Positions 1-10,500 of a stretch of 64,000 bases of DNA are shown in pieces. Below the pieces are notes generated by a model, which was not told the DNA's origin, made no database searches, and saw nothing but the letters and a program-made list of their open reading frames with translations. Position 1 is the stretch's first letter. The number at the start of each line of letters is the position of its first letter. The stretch is from the NCBI RefSeq assembly GCF_019393635.1, contig NC_057865.1, positions 301,080,885 to 301,144,884 on the forward strand, read 5' to 3'. The stretch comes from Dromiciops gliroides (taxonomy: Eukaryota > Chordata > Mammalia > Microbiotheria > Microbiotheriidae). The position numbers were made by a program, and so were the translations under genes.

Positions 1-1885
1 TAGAAATGTGAGAACTGCTCATTGAGTCTTTGATTTAGGGAGTTTGCTGTTTGATAGCCAGCCAGTGGCCTCCAGGTTTTGTGCCTTTGCAGCCTAGTTT
101 GGAAATTGCAAGTACTTGCAATAAAAGATGCAAAAAGGAAAAGACCTAAGGGCATCCTGGGGCTTGATCAGCCTTGGGTGAGTGGGTCTTGTGACTCTGC
201 AGGAGTCGCATGCAGTGGGTGCATTCACCAGACAGCCCTGAGTCAGAGCAGTTACACAGCACCCCTCAGTCTGACCTTTGTGTAGCAGCAGGCATCAAGT
301 TTTCCTGAGACTGTGTATTTCTGCCAAGGTCACTTCTTTGCTCCAAAGCCTTCAGTGGTTCCCTTTTACCTCTGGGATCAATTAGCAAACATTTATTATG
401 AGACTAAAACACAGATTTCTCAGTGTGATGTTTAAGGCTGAGGTTTGCTGGGGCAGATTGCACACACTGGGGCGCAGGTGGCATGCTCTCCGGGGAAACA
501 CCCTAACCCATCAGTCACCTTGACCCAGCTTCTGGCTGGAGGGAGTTTACAGTTTCCACATGAGATTGAGCTGCATTCCTTCAGATGTTTGAGATATATT
601 TTTGGTTAGTTGGACTTTTAGCTATGCCATTAACTTCTGGAACTTTCTACTTCCAACATCCTATCTTTGTGAAGCGGGATGTTTGAGGGGATTACTGTGA
701 TTAAGAAAACCCAAAATCCAAGCACCATGTGGAATTCAGTGTGAAATAGGAAATGAGAATGGCTATGTCCAGTCTGATTGGAAGGTTTGAGAAGTTTGCA
801 ATGTCTGCAGATGCACACATGCTCTTAGTAAGTGGTTGTGGTTATTTAAGAATGAAATCAAAATATTATTTTTCCAAACGGTTACTAAGTTGTTGGGGCA
901 GAAATACTTACTCAGTTTTTAGACCAAACTAGTCCCTAAACAGAACTCTTAGATATTTCTTTTGGCCTGGGGCATGGTGAAAACGTTACTGAGACACTAA
1001 GGGTGCTGTGAGTTTGGCTTCCGGCTTGCCACAGCCTCCCTCCAAATCTGCCTTTGCCATCTTATCTCCCACAGTCCCCTTCTCGGACGCCAAGCGCTTG
1101 GGGCCCTGATTTGAGAAGATTTCCTGTGCTCACTGTTCCATCACCTGAGCCTTTCCCGGCCTTCCCTGTTTCCTCATCCCTCCCTCCTCCCCGATCCGGC
1201 TCATCATCTCCTCCTCCCTGCTTCCCTTGCTTGTTAGCCCAGAGTGGTCACGCTATAGGACAGTGTCTGATTAAGTGCAGAAACAGTCTTTGGTAGGCTA
1301 GGGAAGCCTTCAAGTGCATCCCAGAATATGGATCGAGTTATCCATAGAAGATGCCAGTTATGTTATGGGCCCTCGCTGTTGCTCGGCAGTCTTCCCATAC
1401 GTCCCATATCACCTCACTCCCCCACTGATACTCCTGGGTTTCTTGGGCATGGGTTCCTGGACTATCTCCCTGGCAGCAGCACCCTGATGGTGCCTTGGAG
1501 CTCAGCTGAGGCTGGTTGGCCTACCCTGTCGGTGCCCGCTGTTTGATAGTTTGCCTTGGTGGCATTGTGGATGGCGGACCCCTTCCTCAGAGGCATTGTT
1601 CCTCCGGATGAGGGCTTTGGGGTGGCCGAGTGAAGATCGAAGGATTGAATCTGTGACAACAGTGATGCTGTAGACAGAAGTTTGATGTTTTGGAAGAAGG
1701 GTGAGTTCTGAGGAAAAGGTAATGAGTTCTCTTTTGGACAAGTTTACTTTAAGATGTCCAAGAGGCCATTGGTAACGTAGGATTGAAATTCAGGGCAGAC
1801 GCTGGCGTTGGATAAATCAATTCAGGAGTCCTCTCCATAGTGGCAGCCAGGGGGCTTCATGGATGGAAGCAAGACTGGGAACTGG

Positions 1886-2095
1886 CAAAACAGGAATTCA
1901 AATTCTGCATCTGACACTTAGAAGGCGCATGGCCCTGGACAGGTCATTTAACCTGTTTCAGTCTTAGTTTTCCCAGTTATAAAACGGCATTAGTAATGGT
2001 ACCTCTCCCACTGGGTCACCATGAAGAACAAGTGAGATCATTTACGTAAAGTGCTTTGCAAACCTTAGTCTTAGATAAATATTAGGTGCCCCTCC
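1886..2095 (+). mobile_element. MIR/THER1-type CORE-SINE remnant
   Basis: Diverged copy: GAATTCAAATTCTGC, then a CCTGGACAGGTCATTTAACC core, GTTTTCCCAGTTATAAAACG and AAAGTGCTTTGCA, the order of B box, core and 3' end in MIR-type elements. Confidence 0.7.
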
Positions 2096-2640
2096 TGGAT
2101 CACTGCCTTGTCATGGCAGAGGCTCTGACTTAGCTCAGTGAAAGCAGGAGCTGCATACTTAAGTCAGACAGGTCATAGTGGAGAGTTCTGACAAAAGGGG
2201 ATCCACTGGAGAGGAAAATGGTAAACCCCCACCCAGGATCCTTGCCAAGAAAGCCCCGTGGATAGGATTAAAGGCCCAAAGAGGTAGCCTTGGCGTGGTG
2301 TGCTATGGTCCATGAAGAGTAGGAGCAGCAACAAAATATTTGCTGTTATAAGATGACAATTGAACCCATGGGAACTGATGCTATTAGGGAGTGTGTCGAT
2401 GAAGCAGCAGAAAGGAGACTCAGGAGACTGTAATGTCCCAAAGATCCTGAGAGGAGAGAGAATCCAGGAAGAGGGGGTGTTTGGTAGTGTAGACGGTAGC
2501 AGGGAGGTCGAGAAGAATGAGAACTGAGAAAAGCCAGCAAAATAACTTGGCAATTAAGACATCCCTGGTCAAAAGCCAGGATTACAAAGGTAAAGAGTAT
2601 AGGCAGCTTTCTTGTAGTAGTTTGGCTAAGAAAAGGAGGA

Positions 2641-2765
2641 GGGGGCAGCTAGGGGGAGCAGTGGATAGAGCACCAGCCCTGGATTCGGGAGGACCTGAGT
2701 TCAAATCCGACCTCAGACACTTGACACTTACTAAGCCTCATTGTCCCGCCAAAAAGAAAAGAAAA
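2641..2765 (+). mobile_element. MAR1/WSINE-type SINE, internally deleted
   Basis: The head GGGGGCAGCTAGGGGGAGCAG and the TTCAAATCCGACCTCAGACAC box are present. The usual AGCTGTGTGACCCTGGGCAAG core is missing between CTTACT and CATTGTC. A near-perfect AGAAAAGGAGGAG occurs on both sides (around 2629 and 2762), a probable target duplication. Confidence 0.85.
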
Positions 2766-2974
2766 GGAGGAGAGGTACATGATGATAGCTTCTGGGGATG
2801 GTTGAGTCCAGTCTAGGGAGAGATCTGGACAGGTTTGAAGGCAGTAGGAAAGGATCTTGAGAGGCTGAAGGTGAGAGAGAGAGAAGCAGGGCTGATTGAA
2901 GGGCCGTCTGACGCAGAATCAGGGAGGGATGGGATCAGGGACACACGTAGAGCAGCCAGTCTTGCCAATGAGAC

Positions 2975-3330
2975 GAGCCGCTTCGTTGGCAGAGACTGCG
3001 GTCTCTCCTTCAGTTTTGAAGAGGACCAGCAGCATCATAGGCTGATGTCTCGACTCAGGTGTGGATTGGATTTAAGCAAGGCCTAGTTGCACGACGTTGT
3101 CAGCCCCGCTTTGTCTTCCAGAGTCACTGAAGTCCTGTGGCAAGACAGGAGTCAGGACGGTTGGCAATGGCCTGGAATGCCATGGATGGCCGTGGCATCT
3201 TCGGTGTCTGACCGAGGCACCTGCTTCAGCCCCCTTCATGGCTGTTGGAACAAACCGTTCTCGTCCTCCCGTTCCACCTGGGGAGCCATCACGTGCTTGG
3301 GGTAGACACCCCACAACTCACCGACAGCTC
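2975..3330. mobile_element. Diverged interspersed repeat, family not assigned
   Basis: Segments such as TTTTGAAGAGGACCAGCAGC, GGATTTAAGCAAGGC and CCAGAGTCACTGAAGTCC resemble a widely dispersed marsupial repeat I have seen but cannot name with confidence. Not coding as far as I can tell. Confidence 0.4.
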
Positions 3331-4104
3331 TGAGGCCCTTGGGTTACCTTCAGCCCGGTTTGGCTCATCTTGTGGGTAATGGTGGCCTCTAAAGTGTGAT
3401 CATCCCTGTATGTGGCGGAAGTAGATGGAAAGAGGAGGTCGTGGGATTTTTGAAAACTGGAGAAACTGTGAGTTTGAGGGTCTAAGCACAGGAAGGAATT
3501 CAGAGGGCAGTGAGCCAGATACAACTCCCTGAGAAAGGAGGGGAAATCCCGGGGCCTGGTCTGTGGAAACCAGCACAATTGGAAGAGGATTGAACACTGT
3601 AATAGAGGGAATGCAGAAGAGGAGAGGGCATTGGCTGGGCTCCAGGCGGGTTCCCGGGCCTCCTCAGGGGCTGGTGGGAGGGAAAGTTCATCTAGGCCTG
3701 GAGGGGTAGCCAGGGATGAGGAGTTAGATGAGAGAATGGACACAGGAGGAGGAGGGCAGGAAGCCGTCCAGAACAAAGGGGAAATCCTTCTCAACACAAG
3801 AGGCCTGTGAGAGAGGCCTGGGGTCACGAGGGCTCGGAAACCTTGCTTCTCGTTGGCTGGAGACGTAGGGAGAGGCCCGCCGACGATTCCTACAGCACTA
3901 GTCATTTGTTCCTTAGGATACTGCCAGGCGTACTTGTTACCCATTCTATGATTAGTCTATTGGGAGAGGGGCGTTGTGGGCTAGGGGGAAGAGTCCTGGA
4001 GGTGATGTGACTGTTCCATTCGGCTGCACATCCCGCCTACGTGTGCTTCACAGGGGCTCTTCTGCCCTGCTTACCTGCAGCCCATTGGATCTTATGCTTC
4101 AAAT

Positions 4105-4365
4105 AAGAACAGTGGGTTGGCAGCGCAGTGGGTACCGTGCTAGACCAGGAGACCGGAAGAACCAAGTGCAAGTTCTGCCCCAACCTCCTGCTGGCTGTGG
4201 GGCCCTGGGCAAATCACATCACTTCTGTCTGTCTCCGTTTCCTCCTCTGTAAAATGGAGATAATAACAGCCCCCACCTCCCAGGGTTGTGGCGAGGTTCA
4301 GATGTGATGGACTTTGTGAGGTGCTTTGCCAGCACTATAAACACGTTCGCTGCTATTCTGATTGA
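4105..4365 (+). mobile_element. MIR/THER1-type CORE-SINE
   Basis: A tRNA-like head (GGCAGCGCAGTGGGTACCG) is followed by CTGGGCAAATCACATCACTT, CCTCCTCTGTAAAATGGAGA and a 3' end with AGGTGCTTTGCCAGCACTATAAA. Confidence 0.75.
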
Positions 4366-5202
4366 ATCCCCTTCCAAACTTTTATTTCACAATTAGGGTG
4401 GGTTCTGACCGAAAGTCTGTGAAAAAGAATAGCGATCCCCAGTGGAGAAAAGACGGAAAATGAATCACTGAGTGTGCGTCTCCATTGTCACAAGAGGATT
4501 TGTGTGGGTGACATCTCATCCGGGATGCCTCGGCCTGGAATGGGGGGTGAGCTGGGTGGATGGGCCGCACACGGGCAGGCCGAGGGTTGCCTCAAGAGCC
4601 TGCGATACTGGAAGTCTGCGAGGGCATTGGGTGGGCCTTCTGTGGGGTGGGAGTCGGGGGAAGGAAGTGGCCTCTCTGGTGGGATCCTGGATGCCTCCAA
4701 AGGTTGTTGGAGCCCTGGTATTGGTTAATGGGGCTGTGGGGCCTAAGCCGGTGCTAGGCTCCAAAGGCTGCCTTTGGTTCCGGCCCTCCTCCATCTTATC
4801 GTATGTGTCAGTCTCACTCTTCCTCCCCTCTGTGGTTGTCTTCATTGGACAATGTGTTCGAAAGGGATCTGACTGGAGCATCACCATGGAAAAGTGCCTG
4901 AAGCCTGGAAAATGTTCTCATTCCCCTCCACGGGCGATTGCTTTTTCACCCTAGGCAGAGCCTTCCTGGGTCACGCACTCATCTAGAGATTTGCAGCACT
5001 CAGCAAACTCAGCTCGTTTCTGTTGGATTTGTAACAACAAATGTGGCCTTCTCCGTGGCCCAGCAGAAACTCCTCCTAATTGCTCACGTGCTGTATACCA
5101 TTTAAAGCATGTACAGTTCCAAGTTCTGTGGTCAGCTCAGGAAAATCCAATAAAATTAACAGCATCTCATAGCAGTGTTTTCCATTTGTACCAAGGACAG
5201 CC

Positions 5203-5400
5203 AGATGGACAGTACCAGCCCTGGAGTCAGGAAGCCCTGAGTTCAGATTCAGCCTCAGACACTTGGAGGGTGTATACCCCTGGACCAGTCACCCAAGCTG
5301 TGTCGAAGTTTTCCTGATCTCTACCTCTCGGGGCTGTTGTGAGAATCAAATGAGATAATAATCATAAAGTGCTTGGCATATAGTAAGCCCTACGTAATGC
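5203..5400 (+). mobile_element. MIR/THER1-type CORE-SINE
   Basis: Head GCCCTGGAGTCAGGAAGCC, box GAGTTCAGATTC, then CAAATGAGATAATAATCATA and AAAGTGCTTGGCATATAGTA. Older and more diverged than the poly-A SINEs. Confidence 0.7.
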
Positions 5401-6179
5401 GAGCTGTTACTCTTGCCACCCCCGCTGCTACTACTACCCATTAACTAGAGAGGAGCATGGTGGCAGGAATGGCAAAGAACAGATGCCCCTCAATGGCAAC
5501 CGGGAGTGGGGCGGGGTTTTCCTGGGCTGTGAGAAGTGAAGAATGTGCAGAATACAGAGAGGCCTGGAATGCCGAACCATGAGAACACTGGACACAGTGA
5601 CTACAGCCACGGACATGGAAAGACACATGCAATTGGGAGACTTGTGTAGGACGCAAGAGCTGGCTCGCCCTGTGCAGAGGCGTCGTGCACCACACCTAGC
5701 TTCATACTCACTGATGACACTGTTTTGTCTTTAAAGACATCTTTGGTCTATGGGCTGCTTCTCAGGGAGGAGGAGGGAAGGGAGGGATACTTGGAAACCA
5801 GGCTGAGGTATGAAAACAGTCACTTCTTTCGGTCAAATGCTCTTAGTAGGGTCATCCCATTAAAGCCAGTGTGCAGGGCAGTACTTTGTTTTGTTCTTCT
5901 GAATTGTTGTGGGGTTGGAGTTGTTTTCTTTTTAGAAGAATGAATGCATTTGGCACTTAGCTTTGCGGATTCATCCTGTGTTTGGTGGGACAGCAGAGTG
6001 GCGCCTGTCTTGTCAGCAGAGGATTGAGAATTCACTGTATCGCTATCCTGCTGGCCTCTTACACACCTGCCCTCTTTTCATCCACGTCATTAGTTGTTAT
6101 CATTGAGTAAGAGTGTGCCAAAGATTCCACGGTGTTCACATTGTCCTCCCTGGCCCACCAAGTTTTTTCAACTTCTATG

Positions 6180-6325
6180 TTGTAAAGTGATCCATTTACC
6201 AGTGAGGAAGCTAAGACTACAAGGTGCTAATGACTAGCCCAGGGTCACAAAGCTAGTAAATATGAGGCAGGATTTGAACACAGCTCTTCTGTCGACAGGT
6301 CCCAACCTCCTTACATTGCGCTGCC
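6180..6325 (-). mobile_element. MIR/THER1-type SINE remnant (reverse)
   Basis: Reverse-orientation core: CCAGTGAGGAAGCTAAG, then GCCCAGGGTCACAAAGCTAG and AGGATTTGAACACAG. Confidence 0.65.
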
Positions 6326-6475
6326 CAAGTCTATCACAGTTGATCATTGCACAGTATTGCTGTTTCTGTGTACAATGTTCTCCTGGTTCTGTTCCCTTCA
6401 CTCAGCATCAGTCCATGTAAGTCTTCCCAGAGTTCTCTGAAATCTGCCTGCTCTCTTACAGCTAGAGGGCTGTTG
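6325..6475 (-). mobile_element. L1 3'-region fragment (reverse)
   Basis: Contains TGTGTACAATGTTCTCCTGG, TTCACTCAGCATCAGTCC and GAAATCTGCCTGCTC, the same block seen in the larger minus-strand L1 3' ends at 18.6 and 40.0 kb. Confidence 0.65.
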
Positions 6476-7427
6476 TAAAGAGGAAATGAGATAATATAGT
6501 AAAGTGTGTAACGAGCCTTTAGGCTCTGGGAGAGCTGTTGGAAGGGGTCTTCAAGGCCAGCTAGTTCAACCCCTTCATTTTATAAACAAGCAAACCCCCA
6601 GATGCTACCAAATCTTGTCAGTTCTCTTGCATCGGCCCCTTCTTTCCTGTCCCCCAGTGATCGCCCCAGCTCAGGCCCTCATCACCCATCGGGATGGCTA
6701 GAGTCCCCTCCCGATTGGCCTCCTGGCCTCTCGTCCCTCTGCTCGCTGATCCGTCCTCCTTCAGACAGCTGCCAAGCTCTTCATCTGAAGGTACAGGCCT
6801 GACCACATCCCTCATCTGCTTCAAAGACCTTCAGGGGCCTCTGAGATGGCAAATGATTCTTTCCATATGGTGATCTCTCTACATTGACTCCTTGAAGCTT
6901 CACTACAGCCATGGAGATATACGGCACGTAGTCTTTTTCTTTTTAAAATAAAAGAGATTTTGTTCATGTCTTTTGAGTTTGCATTTCCTAAATTTTCAAC
7001 TGTGCCCTTCTCTTTTCCCTCTCACAGAACCATCCTTTATAAAAAAGAGAAAGAGGAACAAGAAAAAGGCACTTTAGTAAAACCACTCCATGAATCAGAA
7101 GTATCTGACACTGGCCCCAGTCCTCCCATGAGGTCATCTGCCAAGGGAGGAGGGAATGGAAGAGGGGCAGGGAGGCAGTGGCTTTTTCCTTGCTGTTCTT
7201 TATACTTTACAAACATTTCCGCCGGGGCGTTTTCTTTCTTCTTTTTCCAAATGGACTGTGCTCCATCGTCATCTTCTTACCTGTCACAAAGATTAAAGTG
7301 GCATCTGCCTTATTTTTGCTTCCAATACTTTATGAATTGAAGTGAGAACACTGGATTTTATCTCCCTTGAATATGCTCATAAATTTCTCCCTTTAACATT
7401 GGCTTTTCTCACTGTTTGTCTTGACAG

Positions 7428-7541
7428 ATACCTGTTCAGTTCCTGTTTCGGAGATTATCACTGTAGAAGAAACTGAGATTGATGAGAAGCACTACCATAG
7501 TGGAAAATGGCAAAAAATGTCAAAGCCTTATGCCTTTACAG
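7428..7541 (+). CDS. CERK: CERK exon 2 (residues 48-86)
   Basis: The acceptor is a pyrimidine tract ending TTGACAG and the donor is G|GTAATG. The exon opens with the last two bases of the codon for D48 and closes with the first base of V86. It encodes CSVPVSEII near its start and GKWQKMSKPYAFT at its end, which is the middle of the PH domain needed for membrane targeting and activity. The segment between residues 63 and 72 is the least like human, as in other CERKs. A SINE insertion begins 72 bp after the exon. Confidence 0.95.
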
Positions 7542-10500
7542 GTAATGATGCAGCTGTCCCGTGGGGTCCTGGGAAGGTCAGATCTGCTCCCTGCTTCTTT
7601 GACATATGTACAGGGGCAGCTAGGTGGCGCAGTGGATAGAGCACCGGCCCTGGAGTCAGGAGTACCTGAGTTCAAATCCAGCCTCAGACACTTAACACTT
7701 ACTAGCTGTGTGACCCTGGGCAAGTCACTTAACCCCAATTGCCTCACCCCCCCCAAAAAAAAAAAAAAGACATATGTACAGACCCTGTCTGAGTTTGGTG
7801 CAGGGTTGTTGGGCCACAATGGACCTGCTCAGTGTCCCACAGGTTATTTTTCCTAAAACTTTCCAGTATGAGTTCTTTGCCCCCTCTCCTTCTTTCTTTT
7901 TTTGTGGGGCAATGAGTGCTAAGTGACTTGCCATGGGTCACACAGCTAGTATATGTCAAGTGTCTGAAGCTGGATTTGAACTCAGGTCCTCCTGAATCCA
8001 GGGCCTATGCTTTATCCGCTTTGCCACCTAGGTGCCCCCTCCCCTTCTTTTGCATCATTTTATAGCAAAGCATTTATCCTTTAGTCATTAATGCACCCTG
8101 TTTATTATAGTCATCATGCAGCCTAAGACATTTGACAGCCTGGCCAGTTACTCTGAATGCACTGAGCCCCTGAGGATCACCCACTTGGGACTGACACATG
8201 TGTTTCTTTTTGTAGTGTACTATGTGAAGAGGGCACGGCGTCACCGCTGGCGGTGCAGTCATGTGACCTTCTGGGGCACGGATGAAATGCTCTGTAACCA
8301 GTGGATACAGACGCTCAGAGAGTTGCTTGAGAAGCTGAGTAAGTTTCTGACATCTAAATGTACGAAAAAGAGAGGAGTTCATTATTGTCTTGTTATCCTC
8401 GGTGGGCCTTTCTTTGCCCCTCCCTTCCTTGGGATCCATCCTTAGCGGGGTGGGGCTTGATTGAAGTCATTGTTGAGGGGACCCTGACTCAGTGGAGCAC
8501 CCATCCCTCCTGGGCGGTGCTTTCAGTCTGGACAGGATCAAGGGGAGGGGCTACACAGCAGACCCCTTTCCAGGCTGCCCAGGTCAGGTGGCCTGGAGAT
8601 TATTTTCCAGTGAAGACGGGGGCTTGTTCAGACGTGTTGACGTTGTGGCCCAGTAGGGCCCTTGTGTTTCATGGTCTTTCCCCATGTGGTCAGCCAGCCT
8701 CCTTTCATTCTTGCCCACTGCACAAGGAGCCTCATTTGGGAAGGCCCCTTCTAGTTGTTTTTTTTACTTTTTCCTACTAGATCTCAGCCTCACAGCCTTT
8801 TCAGCTTTGTTTTACTGCCCTCCCTCCTTTCATTTATTGCCAGGCTCCTCACCCTTTTCTGTGTTCAGTCACCACTTCCCCCCCGACCCCGCCCCAATTC
8901 CGTGGTTATTGAACATTTACCTTTGAGCTTCTAGAGCCAGTGAAGGGCTTCATTCTGTGTAGAATGATGTGAAGAGACACAAGGACACTCTTACATCTCG
9001 TTTTCATAAGTCATTGTTAACATGAGTGTTTTCTGAAGACACAGATCTGCCTCTGTGGTAGTGGACTCACTGACTCACTTTGACAAATATTTATTTAAAA
9101 TGTACAAGTTGCTTCATGAGTTAATAAACTTAGATAACCCTTGTTTCTTTTCTCTGGAGGATATGATATCTAGTAGGGGATAAGACATGATAATCTATAA
9201 TCTATAATCTATACAACGAATATTAAATAAGTTCATTAGAATAGAATAACAAAACAGACTGTGAAAGAAGGTCTCAAGGAGAAGGCCATTGCCCTGAGAA
9301 TTTGGGTGGTGCGCTTCTCTTCCTAAAGCAGGTAGCTTTGGAGTTGGGTTTTTTGTTGTTGTTGTTGTTGTTGTTTTTGGTAGGGCAGTGAAGGTTAAGC
9401 GACTTGCCCACGGTCACACAGCTAGTAAGTGTCAAGTGTCAGATTTGCAGGTCCTCCTGAATCTAGGGCTGGTGCTTTATCCACTGTGCCACCGAGCCGC
9501 CCCCTGGAGTTGAGTTTTAAAGCATAAATAGGAATTTATTAGGTAAAGTTGGGAGGGGAGGGCACTCCAGGCATGGGAAGCAGTATAAATAAAGGCATGG
9601 AGTTGGGAGATTTTTAGGGTGTGTTCAGGGAACTGATAAAGAGTTTCATTAAATTTGAGACGATATGGAGGCAAAGTCATGAGAGACAAGGTTCGTAAAG
9701 GAGGCTGGCTTCAGATCGCAGAGGGCTTGCAGTGCTGGGCAGAGCACCCGGAACTTTACTCTATGGGCTGGACCCGATCCGTGCAGAAGGGAAGATTAAT
9801 TTAGCAGTGGTGGGAAGTTAACGGGCATTTATTAGATGCCCAGCACATTCCCAACAGGTAGCTAAGCCCTGGGGGAGCAAAGAAGGGCAGAGTAGAGTCC
9901 CTGCTCTTTAATGTCTGCCAGGCATGTTCTACGCAGGGGGTACAAAGGAAGCCCAGGACACAGGCCCCACCTTCCAGGAGCTCCCGGTCTAATGGTCTAA
10001 TGGGGAAGACAACATGCAAACTGTGTACAAATGACCAAGAGAAGGCCCTGCAGAAGGTGGAATTGTGAGTGGGACTGAGGAGAGCTGGAATCCCAGCAGG
10101 GGGACAGACCCTGAGGCACAGCCTGGGGGAGTCACTGGAGGGAGCCCCTGGGGCATTGAATGGGGGCGGGACTGACAGGAGGAGGGGCTTTAGAAGGCTC
10201 ACTGGCAGCTGAGTCAAGAATGGATTGTAGTGGACAGAGACTGGAGGCAGAGGTACCAGCCAGGAGAAGCTATGGCAGTGGTCCAGGTGTGAGGTGCTGA
10301 GGAGAGATGCATTCAAGGGATGCATGCTGCAGAAGTGAAGCGTCAGGCCTTGGCTCCATCTTGGACATGGGGAGTAGAAGAGAATGAAGAAGCCAAGGTG
10401 ACTCAGGCCGGGAGCCTGAGGGACTGGGAGGAGTGACAGGGAAGGGGGGAAAGAGAAGGAGTGGGAGGAGGAGAACCAAGAGGGGGAGGGCGTCTTGAAA

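Larger units (their letters stand above)
1..7427 (+). other. CERK: CERK intron 1 (3' part)
   Basis: No coding exon is recognised. I looked for the N-terminal exon (MGA start, GC-rich, CpG island) and did not find it, so it should lie upstream of the window. The stretch holds MIR-like repeats, one SINE, one L1 3' fragment and otherwise unique sequence (1-1880, 3350-4100, 5400-6180 and 6480-7427 show nothing I can name). Confidence 0.75.
7542..8215 (+). other. CERK: CERK intron 2
   Basis: Short intron (674 bases). About 300 bases are two SINEs in opposite orientation with roughly 115 unique bases between them. Confidence 0.9.

Noticed and set aside
3318..3944. 208-codon open frame on the minus strand in intron 1
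   Set aside because: No domain or motif and no matching splice sites or promoter.
1..7427. CERK exon 1 within the window
   Set aside because: No frame with the expected N-terminal PH start ending in a G|GT donor of the right phase, and no CpG island.
7613..7700. tRNA-like A and B boxes in the SINE heads
   Set aside because: They are SINE heads: high copy, poly-A tailed, flanked by target duplications, and not foldable to an intact tRNA.
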